From positions 1,302,001-1,366,000 of the forward strand of contig NZ_CP042437.1 of NCBI RefSeq assembly GCF_007971525.1: DNA of 64,000 bases, given 5' to 3'. Within the stretch, counting starts at the first letter, position 1, and each line of letters starts with the position of its first letter. This DNA is from Mucilaginibacter ginsenosidivorax (GTDB lineage: Bacteria > Bacteroidota > Bacteroidia > Sphingobacteriales > Sphingobacteriaceae). A model generated the notes under the pieces. That model made no database searches, had not been told where the DNA came from, and saw only the letters and a program-made list of their open reading frames with translations. A program made the position numbers and the translations under genes. This document shows, in pieces, positions 53,956 to 62,892 of this stretch.

Positions 53956-55113
53956 ATGATAGATGCACCCGCCCTACCGGTTTTAAATAACAAAAGAACA
54001 CTGCGCATTGCGGTGGGCGCTATGTTTTTTATGGCCGGGCTAAGCTTTTCAAGCTGGGCGTCGCGGATAGCTACTGTACAGCAAACCATGGGCCTGTCTG
54101 ATGCAGCCCTTGGCGCCGTATTATTCTCGCTACCCGTTGGGCTGATGGCATCGCTTCCATTTTCCGGCTGGGTTATTACCAAAATTGGCAGCCGCAGGTT
54201 GCTTATCAGCGCATTACTGGTTTATGCCTGCGCATTGGTTACTTTGGGCCTGGCCCAAAACACTTTTCAGCTTATTATTTGCCTGGTTTGTTTTGGCTTT
54301 AGCAGTAACGCCGTTAACATTGCGGTAAACACACAGGCCGTGGCGGCCGAAGAAATATACCAACGGCCTATATTGGCATCCTTCCATGGTTTATGGAGCC
54401 TGGCAGGTTTTGTTGGCGGCGGCTTTGGCACGCTAATGATTGCATTTAAAATAGCGCCCGTATATCACTTTTTGTTTATGTTGCTGGTTATCATAACGGG
54501 GCTGGCTATATCTGCCCGTTATTTAAAAGATGATAAAGTAGCCAGCGCAGGGCCTGCATTTGTTATGCCCGATAAATCGCTCATTAAATTAGGCATTATT
54601 GCATTCTGTTCGATGATATGCGAAGGGGCCATGTTCGACTGGAGCGTTATCTACTTCAAAAAAATTGTGCTTGCGCCTGCCGAGTGGGTGGGTATTGGTT
54701 TTACCGCTTTTATGTGTACCATGTTTATCGGCAGGTTTGTAGCCGATGGATTTGCCCATAGGTACGGATTAAAACGCACCTTACAGGTAAGCGGCGCCTT
54801 AACAGCCACCGGCCTTACTATCGCTGTAATTTTCCCTAATTTTTACACCGCCATATTCGGGTTCCTGTTAGTTGGTGCAGGTGTATCATCCGTTGTACCC
54901 ATGGTGTACAGCGCTGCCGGCAAATCAAAAACTATGCTGCCGGGCGTTGCTTTGGCTGCGGTATCAACCATAGGTTTCCTGGGCTTTTTTGTTGGCCCCC
55001 CGGTTATCGGGTTCATTGCGGGCGTTGCCACATTACGCGCCTCATTTGTGCTTATTGCGCTCATGGGCCTTTCTGTAGTTTTGGTATCTACCAAAGCTAA
55101 ACTCGATTCTTAG
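53956..55113 (+). CDS. MFS transporter
   Basis: A 385-residue major facilitator with about 12 TM helices (for example LRIAVGAMFFMAGLSFSSWA near 16-35 and FCSMICEGAMFDWSVIYF near 216-233). The loop SGWVITKIGSRRLL between TM2 and TM3 fits the GxxxDRxGRR-type motif. Overall similarity is to the YbjJ-like group. A substrate cannot be assigned from sequence alone. Controlled by the palindromic operator upstream. Confidence 0.88.
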   Translation: MIDAPALPVLNNKRTLRIAVGAMFFMAGLSFSSWASRIATVQQTMGLSDAALGAVLFSLPVGLMASLPFSGWVITKIGSRRLLISALLVYACALVTLGLAQNTFQLIICLVCFGFSSNAVNIAVNTQAVAAEEIYQRPILASFHGLWSLAGFVGGGFGTLMIAFKIAPVYHFLFMLLVIITGLAISARYLKDDKVASAGPAFVMPDKSLIKLGIIAFCSMICEGAMFDWSVIYFKKIVLAPAEWVGIGFTAFMCTMFIGRFVADGFAHRYGLKRTLQVSGALTATGLTIAVIFPNFYTAIFGFLLVGAGVSSVVPMVYSAAGKSKTMLPGVALAAVSTIGFLGFFVGPPVIGFIAGVATLRASFVLIALMGLSVVLVSTKAKLDS

Positions 55114-55303
55114 TGCCGGGGTGTAAGCTATAAGCGCTCAATTTCATCCAGCAATGATTATTCCGATGATATTAAAAGTTTAACTATTGAGAACGCTTTT
55201 TAAGGGAATGGCGTTATAAATTGGATACAGCAACCTTTTACTACCAATTTGGCATCTTGCTCATCATTCTTTAAGTTTATCATTAAATCATTACCGCATC
55301 ATT

Positions 55304-56377
55304 ATGAATATTAAAGATTATCAATCTTTGTTAGCAGATATAAAGGCAAAAATTCGCAATGCACAAATTAAAGCAGCTCTCGCGGTAAATGCCGAAATGA
55401 TGATGCTGTACTGGGATATTGGCAAAACTATCAAGCAACTTCAAAGCGAACAAGGTTGGGGAGCGACGGTCGTAGCCCGGTTAGCCAATGATATTAAAAA
55501 TGAGCTACCGGAGGTAAAAGGTTTTTCTGAACGAAATCTTTTATTTATGGTTCAGTTTTATAAAGAATATGATACTGAAAATATAATTGTGAAACGGACT
55601 GTTTCACAATTAGAAAACACCAATCATACTAAAAACGAATTTATGAAACAGGCTGTTTCACAAATTCCATGGGGGCATAATATTTTGCTAATGCAAAAGA
55701 TTAAAGAAAAGGAGATACGTTTTTGGTATGTACAGCAAACGCTCTTAAATGGATGGAGCAGGGATGTGCTTTCATTAATGATAAAAAGTAACCTTCATCT
55801 TCGACAAGGAGAGGCGATCAATAATTTTTCAAAAACTTTGCCCGATTCACAATCTGAACTGGTAAAGGAAACACTAAAGGATCCATACATCTTTGACTTT
55901 ATTACGATTACACAGCCATTTACGGAGCGAGAATTGGAAACTGAGCTGATAAAGCATGTAGAAAAGTTTCTATTGGAATTAGGCGCTGGCTTTGCTTTTG
56001 TAGGCAGGCAATATAAATTGGTTGTCGGTGATCAAGATTTCTATTTAGACCTCTTATTCTACCATCTTAAAATGAGATGTTTTGTTGTTATTGACTTAAA
56101 AAGAGGTGACTTTAAGCCAGAATATGCAGGCAAAATGAATTTCTATTGTTCGGCGGTGGATGATCTTATAAAACATCCTACCGATAAACCAACTATTGGT
56201 CTTATTCTTTGTCAAACTAAAAATAAGGTTATGGCAGAGTATGCGTTAAGAGATATGAGTAAACCCATAGGAGTTTCGGAATTCGAATTAACCAGGTCAT
56301 TGCCCCAAAATTTACGATCAAGTTTACCAACTATTGAGGAAATAGAAAACGAGTTAAAAATAAAAAGGGCTCAGTGA
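55304..56377 (+). CDS. DUF1016/YhcG PD-(D/E)XK nuclease family protein
   Basis: A 357-residue protein of the DUF1016 family. N-terminal DUF1016_N helical domain (about 1-150, ARLANDIKNELPEVKGFSERN is family-typical, then WYVQQTLLNGWSRDVL) and C-terminal PD-(D/E)XK-like domain (about 210-345) with YLDLLFYHLKMRCFVVIDLK, the Asp...Asp-x-Lys nuclease core, and GKMNFYC. Between them the DNA carries two near-palindromic copies of TGAAACnnnCTGTTTCA. Codon use is more AT-rich than that of its neighbours, so transfer is possible. No partner restriction genes are beside it. Confidence 0.85.
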   Translation: MNIKDYQSLLADIKAKIRNAQIKAALAVNAEMMMLYWDIGKTIKQLQSEQGWGATVVARLANDIKNELPEVKGFSERNLLFMVQFYKEYDTENIIVKRTVSQLENTNHTKNEFMKQAVSQIPWGHNILLMQKIKEKEIRFWYVQQTLLNGWSRDVLSLMIKSNLHLRQGEAINNFSKTLPDSQSELVKETLKDPYIFDFITITQPFTERELETELIKHVEKFLLELGAGFAFVGRQYKLVVGDQDFYLDLLFYHLKMRCFVVIDLKRGDFKPEYAGKMNFYCSAVDDLIKHPTDKPTIGLILCQTKNKVMAEYALRDMSKPIGVSEFELTRSLPQNLRSSLPTIEEIENELKIKRAQ

Positions 56378-56393
56378 TCTACATTCGCCCTTT
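56364..56393 (+). terminator. Short hairpin at the end of the DUF1016 gene
   Basis: AAAGGGC and GCCCTTT are perfect complements with a 16-base loop and overlap the stop codon; the T-tail is weak. Confidence 0.4.
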
Positions 56394-56450
56394 ATAAGTT
56401 TGTTAATATTTCATTTCAAAAAGCAATGAATTAATCATTGGGGTTCTAAC

Positions 56451-56615
56451 CTAAATTTCCGGTTCCTCTACATTCGAAAAACACTCGTTGTTAGGATAAA
56501 AAACCGCAACAGGCACTTTGGCTGATCTTATCAGCGTACCACATAATGCAAATTCCCCTTCCCTATCTATCAGGATATTTGTAATTTGGAAGTTATTTAT
56601 TTCAATTGAATCCAT
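56451..56615 (-). CDS. Possible 54-residue small protein
   Basis: An ATG-to-TAG frame of 54 codons on the minus strand whose product reads like a folded protein (MDSIEINNFQITNILIDREGE, then IRSAKVPVAVFYPNNECF). Its start overlaps the TTG start of the divergent fused ORF by about 10 bases. No family recognised. Confidence 0.4.
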   Translation of the reverse strand: MDSIEINNFQITNILIDREGEFALCGTLIRSAKVPVAVFYPNNECFSNVEEPEI

Positions 56616-59600
56616 ACACATTCCATATCAGCCTGTTCGACCTGGTTTTTCTGGGGGCGATATTTATCGGGCTAACTTTTAGCCTGCAGTTAGGCTTGGC
56701 CAAAGGAGTGAACCGGGCCGCAAACCAGTTTATTGGCCTGGCCCTGGCAACTACCGTTTTGTGGATGGCCTGGGTATTGGGCGTTGACATTAGGCTGGAT
56801 AGCTATATTCCCCGCTGGAGCTGGCTGCCGCTGCAATTTTCCATGGCGCCTGGCCCGCTCATCTATTTTTATGTGCTTAAAATAACCCGGCCCGAATATC
56901 AATTCCGACGGAAGGATCTGCTCCATTTTAGCCCATGCCTGCTGCAGCTATCGGTTTGGATATTGGAGGTCAGGGAGAGCATCCATACGGCTGCTCCCGC
57001 TTATGATACACTGATTTTCAGGCAACTGAACCAGGTGCTGGATATTGCCGCGTTTATTTCTGTCAGCCTATACTTGTATTTATCTTTCAGGCTGATAGAA
57101 CGCTTTTACCAACAGCTGGAATTTAATACGGTGAACGACCGGTACCGGTACCAATTGCGGTGGCTGCATCGCTTGCTAAGTTTTTTTGGCCTGCTATGGC
57201 TATTGTGGATGCCTTATATCGCCATAGATTATTTTTACTACCATCATCAGTTAGGTATACATGCCTATTACCCGTTGTACTCTTTATTAGCGGTAATGGT
57301 CATCTGGCTGGCGGCAGTTGCTTTTTTCAGGCAGGAAACAAGTGTACCGGCCGAAACACCTGCCCTGTTTACCCCACCGCTTCCGGCCGAAATGAAGCAA
57401 AGAGCTACCTGGCTTAAAAAAGCCGTACAAACCGGCCTGTACTACCAGGACCCGGAACTCAGCTTAAGCTCGCTGGCCGAAAAGCTTGGGCTGGGTACCC
57501 ATGAATTATCACGAATCATCAATACGGCACTCAAAAAAAGCTTTAATGATTTCATCGGCGAATATCGCGTTGCTGCTGTTGTTCAGAAAATGCAGGATAC
57601 CGCTTATGACCATATCACCCTGTTGGGCATTGCATTTGAATCGGGCTTCAATTCTAAAACAACTTTTAACCGTACGTTTAAACAAATAACCGGCAAAAGC
57701 CCGGCTGAATATAAAAACCACCAGAAAAAAGAAGGCCCATCTTATAATTCGGGGCGTTCGCCCCGCTCTGCGACGGTAATTTCGTTCCGGGAGACCACCC
57801 CTATGTGGTCTCCTCACAAATTAAATCGCAATTATATGTTCAAAAATTATTTTAAAATAGCCTGGCGTAACCTTACACGTAATAAAAGCTATGCGGCTAT
57901 TAACATTATTGGTATGGCTGTTGGCATTGCCGTTTGCCTGGTAATTTTCATCATCATACAATATCAAACCAGCTTTGATGGCTTTCATGCAAAAAAAGAC
58001 CGCACTTATAGGGTGTTAACCGAGTACCATCATGCCGAATCGGCGAATATTACCTACGGGAAAGATGTCCCTTTTCCAATGCCATTAGGGTTAAAAACGG
58101 CTTTCCCTCAAATAGAATTAGCCCCGGTTTTTGCAAGCCAGAATGATCAGTTAATTACGCTTGATAATAATGGAAATACCGACCAGGTATTTAAAGAGCA
58201 GCGCGGCGTATTTTATACCGATCCGTCATTTTTTAAAATATTTGATTTTCCGCTGCTTGCAGGTTCGTACGCTTCATTAAAAGACCCTAACAATGTATTG
58301 CTTACCAAAGAGGTGGCAGAAAAATATTTCGGCGACTGGAAAACGGCAATTGGTAAAACCATTAAATTGCAGGGAGGCGGCTACATATTTGAGCACGGTA
58401 CCGATGTATTGAAAGTTTCGGGCATCCTGGCCACCATACCGGCAAATACCGATTTTCAGCTGAAACTGGTGGTTGCCTTTGGAACCGGTTTTACAGGGAG
58501 TTACCTGGAAAAATCTACCGATTGGCTGAACACCATTCCCGACTTTGGTTGCTATGTTTTGTTGCCGCCCAACACGTCCGTCGAAAATTTTAACCAGCAA
58601 TTACGGGCTTATTCACAAAAGGTACAATCACCTGCCAATAAGGATAGCCATATTATACAGCCAATAAGCGCGGTGCATTATGATACACAAGTGGGTAATT
58701 ACAGCAATAAAACCATCAGCCATCAGCTGCTAAATGTATTGTGGCTGATTGCGGCATTTATCCTGTTAATTGCCTGCGTAAACTTTATCAACCTATCTAC
58801 CGCGCAAGCTGTTAACCGGGCAAAAGAGGTTGGTGTACGTAAGGTTTTAGGAAGCAGCGAAGGCCAGTTGCAAACCCAGTTTATTATTGAAACATTTTTG
58901 ATAGTTGCCGGCGCTGTATTAATTGCAGCAGTATTTACCATTTTGGCATTGCCTTATGTGGGTGGACTGTTGGAACTTTCGCTCTCGTTCAATATATTCA
59001 ACAACCCCGCCATTATTTTATTCCTGGTAACGGTAACAATTGTTGTAACCGCACTCGCGGGTTTTTATCCATCCATCGTTTTATCGCGGTTTAACCCGGT
59101 TAATGCTTTAAAAAGCAAGCTTACGGCAAGCCCGGCAAACGGAATTTCGTTACGGCGGGGGCTGGTAGTGTTTCAATTCATCATTGCGCAGGCGCTCATC
59201 ATCGGCACGCTGGTTATTGTAAAGCAAATGAATTATTTCATGGATCAGCCGTTGGGCTTTGATAAAGATGCCATTGTAAATGTGCCGTTCCGGGTAGATA
59301 GTCTTCGCATCAGCAGGCTGGATTATTTAAAGCAGCAATTATTATCGGTAAACGGTGTGCAGGCAGTAAGCTACAGCTCAAACACGCCGGTTGAAGATGC
59401 CAATGATACATGGAGCAGTATGCGGTTTAACCATGCCCTAAAAGAAACCGATTTTAAGGCGATAACCAAATTTGCCGACGAGGGATATATACCAACTTAT
59501 AAATTAACGCTGATAGCCGGCCGAAATTTGCAGCCATCCAACATAACAAAAGAGTTCCTGGTTAATGAATCGCTCCTGAAAAGTTTAGGAATAAAAAAGC

Positions 59601-60277
59601 CGGAAGATATATTGAACAAGGAGATAAGCATTTGGGGCGACCAGATAAAATGTACTGTTGTTGGCGTGCTGAAAGATTTTAACGACAGATCATTCCGGCA
59701 TGACCTTGCACCATTACTTGTAACTACAAATGTAACCATGTACAACCAGGTTGGCGTAAAGCTGGCAACCAAAAACATCGCCGCCACGCTGCAATCGGTT
59801 AAACAAATATTAGGGAAAACGTTTCCGGATTTTGTTTACGAATACAAGTTTTTGGATGATAAAATTGCCGGTTTTTACAAACAGGAAAACCAGCTATCGG
59901 CTTTATATCAAATTTTTGCGGCAATAGCCATATTCCTTAGCTGCCTGGGTTTATATGGCCTGGCCTCATTTATGGCGGTGCAGCGCATAAAAGAAGTTGG
60001 TATCCGTAAAGTTCTTGGTGCTACCGCCGGCAGTATAGTTTATTTGTTTTCAAAAGAATTTATCATGCTTATTACCATAGCCTTTGCTATTGCCGCACCC
60101 ATTGCATGGTATTACATGCACCAATGGCTACAGGCTTACGCTTACCGTATTGATATAAGCTGGTGGCTATTTGCCATAGGCGGCCTGGCGGCCATAACCA
60201 TTGCACTGGTAACCATAAGTTTCCAGGCCGTGAAGGCTGCAAAAGCAAACCCGGTGAAGAGTTTGCGGAGCGAATAA
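56606..60277 (+). CDS. AraC-type 7TM regulator fused in frame to an FtsX permease
   Basis: A single open frame of 1223 codons starting at TTG, since no upstream ATG is available (a stop lies seven codons before). Residues 1-240 hold about seven TM helices (FDLVFLGAIFIGLTFSLQL first). Residues about 265-375 are an AraC HTH (LSSLAEKLGLGTHELSRIIN, then IAFESGFNSKTTFNRTF). Residues 411-1223 start MFKNYFKIAWRNLTRN and form a complete FtsX/MacB-type permease ending NPVKSLRSE, homologous to the orphan permease at 4.6-7.0 kb. The linker has no stop. A start at Met411 (57836) would give the permease alone. The fusion could be real or a read-through of two genes. Confidence 0.8.
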   Translation: MNPYTFHISLFDLVFLGAIFIGLTFSLQLGLAKGVNRAANQFIGLALATTVLWMAWVLGVDIRLDSYIPRWSWLPLQFSMAPGPLIYFYVLKITRPEYQFRRKDLLHFSPCLLQLSVWILEVRESIHTAAPAYDTLIFRQLNQVLDIAAFISVSLYLYLSFRLIERFYQQLEFNTVNDRYRYQLRWLHRLLSFFGLLWLLWMPYIAIDYFYYHHQLGIHAYYPLYSLLAVMVIWLAAVAFFRQETSVPAETPALFTPPLPAEMKQRATWLKKAVQTGLYYQDPELSLSSLAEKLGLGTHELSRIINTALKKSFNDFIGEYRVAAVVQKMQDTAYDHITLLGIAFESGFNSKTTFNRTFKQITGKSPAEYKNHQKKEGPSYNSGRSPRSATVISFRETTPMWSPHKLNRNYMFKNYFKIAWRNLTRNKSYAAINIIGMAVGIAVCLVIFIIIQYQTSFDGFHAKKDRTYRVLTEYHHAESANITYGKDVPFPMPLGLKTAFPQIELAPVFASQNDQLITLDNNGNTDQVFKEQRGVFYTDPSFFKIFDFPLLAGSYASLKDPNNVLLTKEVAEKYFGDWKTAIGKTIKLQGGGYIFEHGTDVLKVSGILATIPANTDFQLKLVVAFGTGFTGSYLEKSTDWLNTIPDFGCYVLLPPNTSVENFNQQLRAYSQKVQSPANKDSHIIQPISAVHYDTQVGNYSNKTISHQLLNVLWLIAAFILLIACVNFINLSTAQAVNRAKEVGVRKVLGSSEGQLQTQFIIETFLIVAGAVLIAAVFTILALPYVGGLLELSLSFNIFNNPAIILFLVTVTIVVTALAGFYPSIVLSRFNPVNALKSKLTASPANGISLRRGLVVFQFIIAQALIIGTLVIVKQMNYFMDQPLGFDKDAIVNVPFRVDSLRISRLDYLKQQLLSVNGVQAVSYSSNTPVEDANDTWSSMRFNHALKETDFKAITKFADEGYIPTYKLTLIAGRNLQPSNITKEFLVNESLLKSLGIKKPEDILNKEISIWGDQIKCTVVGVLKDFNDRSFRHDLAPLLVTTNVTMYNQVGVKLATKNIAATLQSVKQILGKTFPDFVYEYKFLDDKIAGFYKQENQLSALYQIFAAIAIFLSCLGLYGLASFMAVQRIKEVGIRKVLGATAGSIVYLFSKEFIMLITIAFAIAAPIAWYYMHQWLQAYAYRIDISWWLFAIGGLAAITIALVTISFQAVKAAKANPVKSLRSE
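57740..57835 (+). other. Linker of the fused ORF with two perfect hairpins
   Basis: Between the AraC part and the permease start lie a 7-bp stem (57750-57756 with 57759-57765, CGGGGCG/CGCCCCG) and a 9-bp stem (57790-57798 with 57805-57813, GGAGACCAC/GTGGTCTCC). The translated linker is Ser/Arg-rich and unlike either domain. This resembles a former intergenic spacer. Confidence 0.8.
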
Positions 60278-60335
60278 TTCATCCAGCTGCTTTAAATGAT
60301 GTGTTTATAAGTCACTGACTGTCAATATCAAATAT

Positions 60336-60416
60336 CCGTCATTGCGAGGTACGAAGCAATCACCGACGTGCTAAGTCCCACATAGTTTGGGATTGCTTCG
60401 TACCTCGCAATGACGG
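60336..60416. repeat. Near-perfect hairpin repeat, copy 2 (inverted relative to 14907-14981)
   Basis: Perfect 26-base arms (60336-60361 and 60391-60416) with the same GCGAGGTACGAAGC sequence as the first copy but a loop that is the reverse complement of the first. Confidence 0.9.
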
Positions 60417-60590
60417 TAATTTAGTACATTTGTTTGACTATATCCATTGCACACGTCATCACTGTTTTTTCAAGCACAGCTGGTGGTTACTCGCAATGAT
60501 GGTATTTTAGAATATCTGTTTAACTATATCCGTCGCAAGTTATGACGACTTTTCAGGGTTTACCTGATGGATACTCGCAATGCCGTAGTT
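60407..60590. repeat. Tandem compound repeat of about 86 bp
   Basis: Units beginning GCAATGACGGTAATTTAGTA (60407) and GCAATGATGGTATTTTAGAA (60493) repeat with a period of about 86, and a third partial unit starts near 60578. The 37-base element 60454-60490 is the inverse of 14844-14880. The gap 60278-60596 therefore holds repeats only. Confidence 0.7.
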
Positions 60591-60596
60591 TAGCAC

Positions 60597-60902
60597 CTAG
60601 GTCTTATTCAAATCCGCATCACCCGGGTTTAGCAGGTAATCAAACTGTTCGTAACCGTTATGGATAATAAATTTTAACCTTTCTTTTGGCCCTGTTATAT
60701 CTAACGACATTAACGCCAGTGTTTCGGGCAGGTTATCGCGTATTAGTTTCAGGTCGGTTACGTGGGGCATTTCAATAAAAATATCATCTCCCCGCGCCTC
60801 TATTTTCCATCCGGGTAAACTGGCATGGTGTAGCACTGTAAGCCATTTTTGTTGGTAAACATTCATAGTTGTGTTTTGCCCCGCTTTGGCCGGGATTTTC
60901 AT
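60597..60902 (-). CDS. Small cytoplasmic protein of unknown function
   Basis: A 101-residue protein (an internal Met13, start 60866, would give MNVYQQKWLTVL). Mixed alpha/beta pattern with LPGWKIEARGDDIFIEMP and LALMSLDITGPKERLKFII. No recognised family and no signal peptide. Divergent from the 103-residue monooxygenase-like gene. Confidence 0.6.
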   Translation of the reverse strand: MKIPAKAGQNTTMNVYQQKWLTVLHHASLPGWKIEARGDDIFIEMPHVTDLKLIRDNLPETLALMSLDITGPKERLKFIIHNGYEQFDYLLNPGDADLNKT

Positions 60903-61015
60903 TTATATTAAATTATACAAATAACATCCACGTATTCGTTCTGTTTTACGTCGACGTTTAAAATACCGGCAAATTGGCCCTTAAACAAACTTTTAAAGCC
61001 GGCGTTATATAGTTT

Positions 61016-61327
61016 ATGGAAAAAGTAATCACACGGATCTGGCACGGCCGTACAAAAGCCACCGATGCCGACTTATACCTTAAATATGTTGAAGATACCG
61101 GCATCGCCGAATACAAAAACATAAAAGGCAACCTATCTGCCGAGATATGGCGCAAAACAGACGGCGACGTTTGCCATTTCTGGACGGTTACCAAATGGGA
61201 TTCCTATGACTCCATTAAACTGTTTGCCGGGAAAGATTATGAAAAGGCCAGGTATTTTGAACAGGATGCCAATTACCTGCTGGAGTTTGAAGAATATGTA
61301 CAGCATATGGAAGCCTTTATTTACTAA
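61016..61327 (+). CDS. Antibiotic biosynthesis monooxygenase-like (ABM) protein
   Basis: A 103-residue ferredoxin-fold protein of the ABM type: KVITRIWHGRTKATDADLYL at the start, WRKTDGDVCHFWTVTKWDSYDSIKLFAG in the middle and YLLEFEEYVQHMEAF at the end. Small ABM proteins act as dimers and may bind hydrophobic or heme-like ligands. No catalytic residue is clearly recognisable. Confidence 0.7.
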   Translation: MEKVITRIWHGRTKATDADLYLKYVEDTGIAEYKNIKGNLSAEIWRKTDGDVCHFWTVTKWDSYDSIKLFAGKDYEKARYFEQDANYLLEFEEYVQHMEAFIY

Positions 61328-61406
61328 ACGCCGCATCACAAGGCAAATTGTTATTTGTTACAGCACTCAAATCTTTTCATTTTACAAATCTATTTTTATA
61401 ATATTG

Positions 61407-61422
61407 TAATGTATATACATTA
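61407..61422. promoter_or_regulatory. Perfect 16-bp palindrome upstream of the hydroxylase gene
   Basis: TAATGTATATACATTA is identical to its reverse complement. It lies 31 bases before the ATG of the fatty acid hydroxylase gene, so an operator is plausible. An AT-rich palindrome could also occur by chance. Confidence 0.4.
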
Positions 61423-61453
61423 ACCTGCCGGTTATACCAATTATAAAATTCAG

Positions 61454-62497
61454 ATGAGTACTTTTTTCAATTACATACTTGATTTTTTTAAAGGCTTTTT
61501 TGGCTGGGGCAGCTGGGGTAGCTTAACCGACATTGTAAAATCGGGCAATTACGGCAGGCTGCTTACCTACGAAGGTTTCCAGGCTATGCTATTCCCCATC
61601 ATGCCTTTTTTGTTGCTGCTCGAGATAATTCGCGGCGCTTTTTATAAACGTTTTAATGTTATCCATTATAAACTGTCGTTTTTTTCGTTTGTTTTAAACT
61701 CCTTTATCAGCAGATTCTTGGTCATAGCTATGGTAGTGTTTTGTATTGGTAAGTTCGAAAAATATGCCATATTCAAGACCACTTTCACCTGGTATTGGTT
61801 TATATATGGCTATATAGTTTGGGAGTTTGCCCACTTTTTGTACCACTATTTTGGTCATAAGGTAAGGTTGTTCTGGTGCCTGCACTCCACTCACCACGCG
61901 CCCGAAAGCATGAATATCGCCATCAGCAATGCGCATTTCTTTTTAGAGGCTCCATATGCCGATTTTATCCGTACTACAGTTTGTATTTTATTAGGTGTTA
62001 GCCCGGTTATGCTAAGTGTTATTATGTTTATTGATGGCATTTGGGGCACCTTTATCCACATTGGCGAAAATGCCATGAAAGATGCCCGCCTGGGTTTCCT
62101 GAACAATATTATCCTTACGCCATCGCACCACCGGGTGCACCACGCCCGCAACGTAACCTATATGGATACCAACTTTTGCAACCTGCTCCCCATCTGGGAC
62201 CGTGTTTTTGGTACCTACCAAAACGAAGACCGCAACATCCCCATAGAATATGGCATTAGCCGCCCCATGATCAAAAACAGTTTCCTGGATGCTTACTTTG
62301 GCGAAATAGTGGCTTTAGCCAAAGATGTGTACAAAGCCCCCGGTATCAAAAACAAATTCCTGTACATTGTAATGCCCCCCGGCTGGAGCCATACCGGCGA
62401 TCATAAAATGACCACCGTTGTAAAGAAAAAATATTTTGAGGAGCTGGAGAAGCAGAAGGTTGGAGAGAAGCAAAAGGAAGAAAGTGTATTAATGTAA
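61454..62497 (+). CDS. Fatty acid hydroxylase / sterol desaturase family protein
   Basis: A 347-residue membrane protein with about four TM helices (for example FPIMPFLLLLEIIRG, about 47-61) and the three-histidine box pattern of the fatty acid hydroxylase superfamily: HFLYH (His127, His131) and a further His135, HSTHH (His144, His147, His148), and HRVHH (His216, His219, His220), with an extra HIGEN (His202). These form a di-iron site that oxidises C-H bonds in lipids. The C-terminus is charged (KEESVLM). Substrate unknown. Confidence 0.9.
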   Translation: MSTFFNYILDFFKGFFGWGSWGSLTDIVKSGNYGRLLTYEGFQAMLFPIMPFLLLLEIIRGAFYKRFNVIHYKLSFFSFVLNSFISRFLVIAMVVFCIGKFEKYAIFKTTFTWYWFIYGYIVWEFAHFLYHYFGHKVRLFWCLHSTHHAPESMNIAISNAHFFLEAPYADFIRTTVCILLGVSPVMLSVIMFIDGIWGTFIHIGENAMKDARLGFLNNIILTPSHHRVHHARNVTYMDTNFCNLLPIWDRVFGTYQNEDRNIPIEYGISRPMIKNSFLDAYFGEIVALAKDVYKAPGIKNKFLYIVMPPGWSHTGDHKMTTVVKKKYFEELEKQKVGEKQKEESVLM

Positions 62498-62506
62498 TAG
62501 GGCGTA

Positions 62507-62535
62507 ACCCCAACTGGTAGAAGTTGGGGTCGGGC
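62507..62535 (+). terminator. Intrinsic terminator of the hydroxylase gene
   Basis: ACCCCAACT pairs perfectly with AGTTGGGGT around GGTAGA, then CGGGCTTTTT. Confidence 0.75.
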
Positions 62536-62654
62536 TTTTTGCTCATACTGCACAGGCCTTAACCACATTGGCCGGTATCCGCGCCAATCCCTTACGCATT
62601 TGTTTGAATCAGAATTTTCAGAATTTAAAAATGGACAGAATATATGCATGCGAA

Positions 62655-62687
62655 AGACTTACGAAGTTTTAAAAACTTCGTAAGTCT
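62655..62687. repeat. Perfect 33-nt palindrome
   Basis: The left 16 bases AGACTTACGAAGTTTT are exactly complemented by the right 16 bases, with one A between. It lies in the repeat-rich gap and resembles a frequent short palindrome of this bacterial group. Confidence 0.85.
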
Positions 62688-62702
62688 GGAATTTTCAACA
62701 CA

Positions 62703-62872
62703 TCATGGGTAGTGATAAAATTTGGCGAAACGCTGAAGAAGAAATGACGTCGTAAAAAGGGCTATCATGCTGAGTAGTAAAATCCACGGATTCTGAAGGG
62801 GAAATAACATTCAAAAATAAAAGACTGTCATGCTGAGTGGTAAAATTTAGCGAAATTCTGAAAGAGGGAATG
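62703..62872. repeat. Three direct copies of a 46-50 bp unit
   Basis: Copies begin near 62703 (ATGGGTAGTGATAAAATTTG), 62767 (TCATGCTGAGTAGTAAAATC) and 62827 (GTCATGCTGAGTGGTAAAAT). They are diverged but keep the TAGTxxTAAAAT and xxTTCTGAA blocks. The inverse of this unit is at 15149-15200. Confidence 0.6.
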
Positions 62873-62892
62873 ACAATTAAAAATAAACCACT

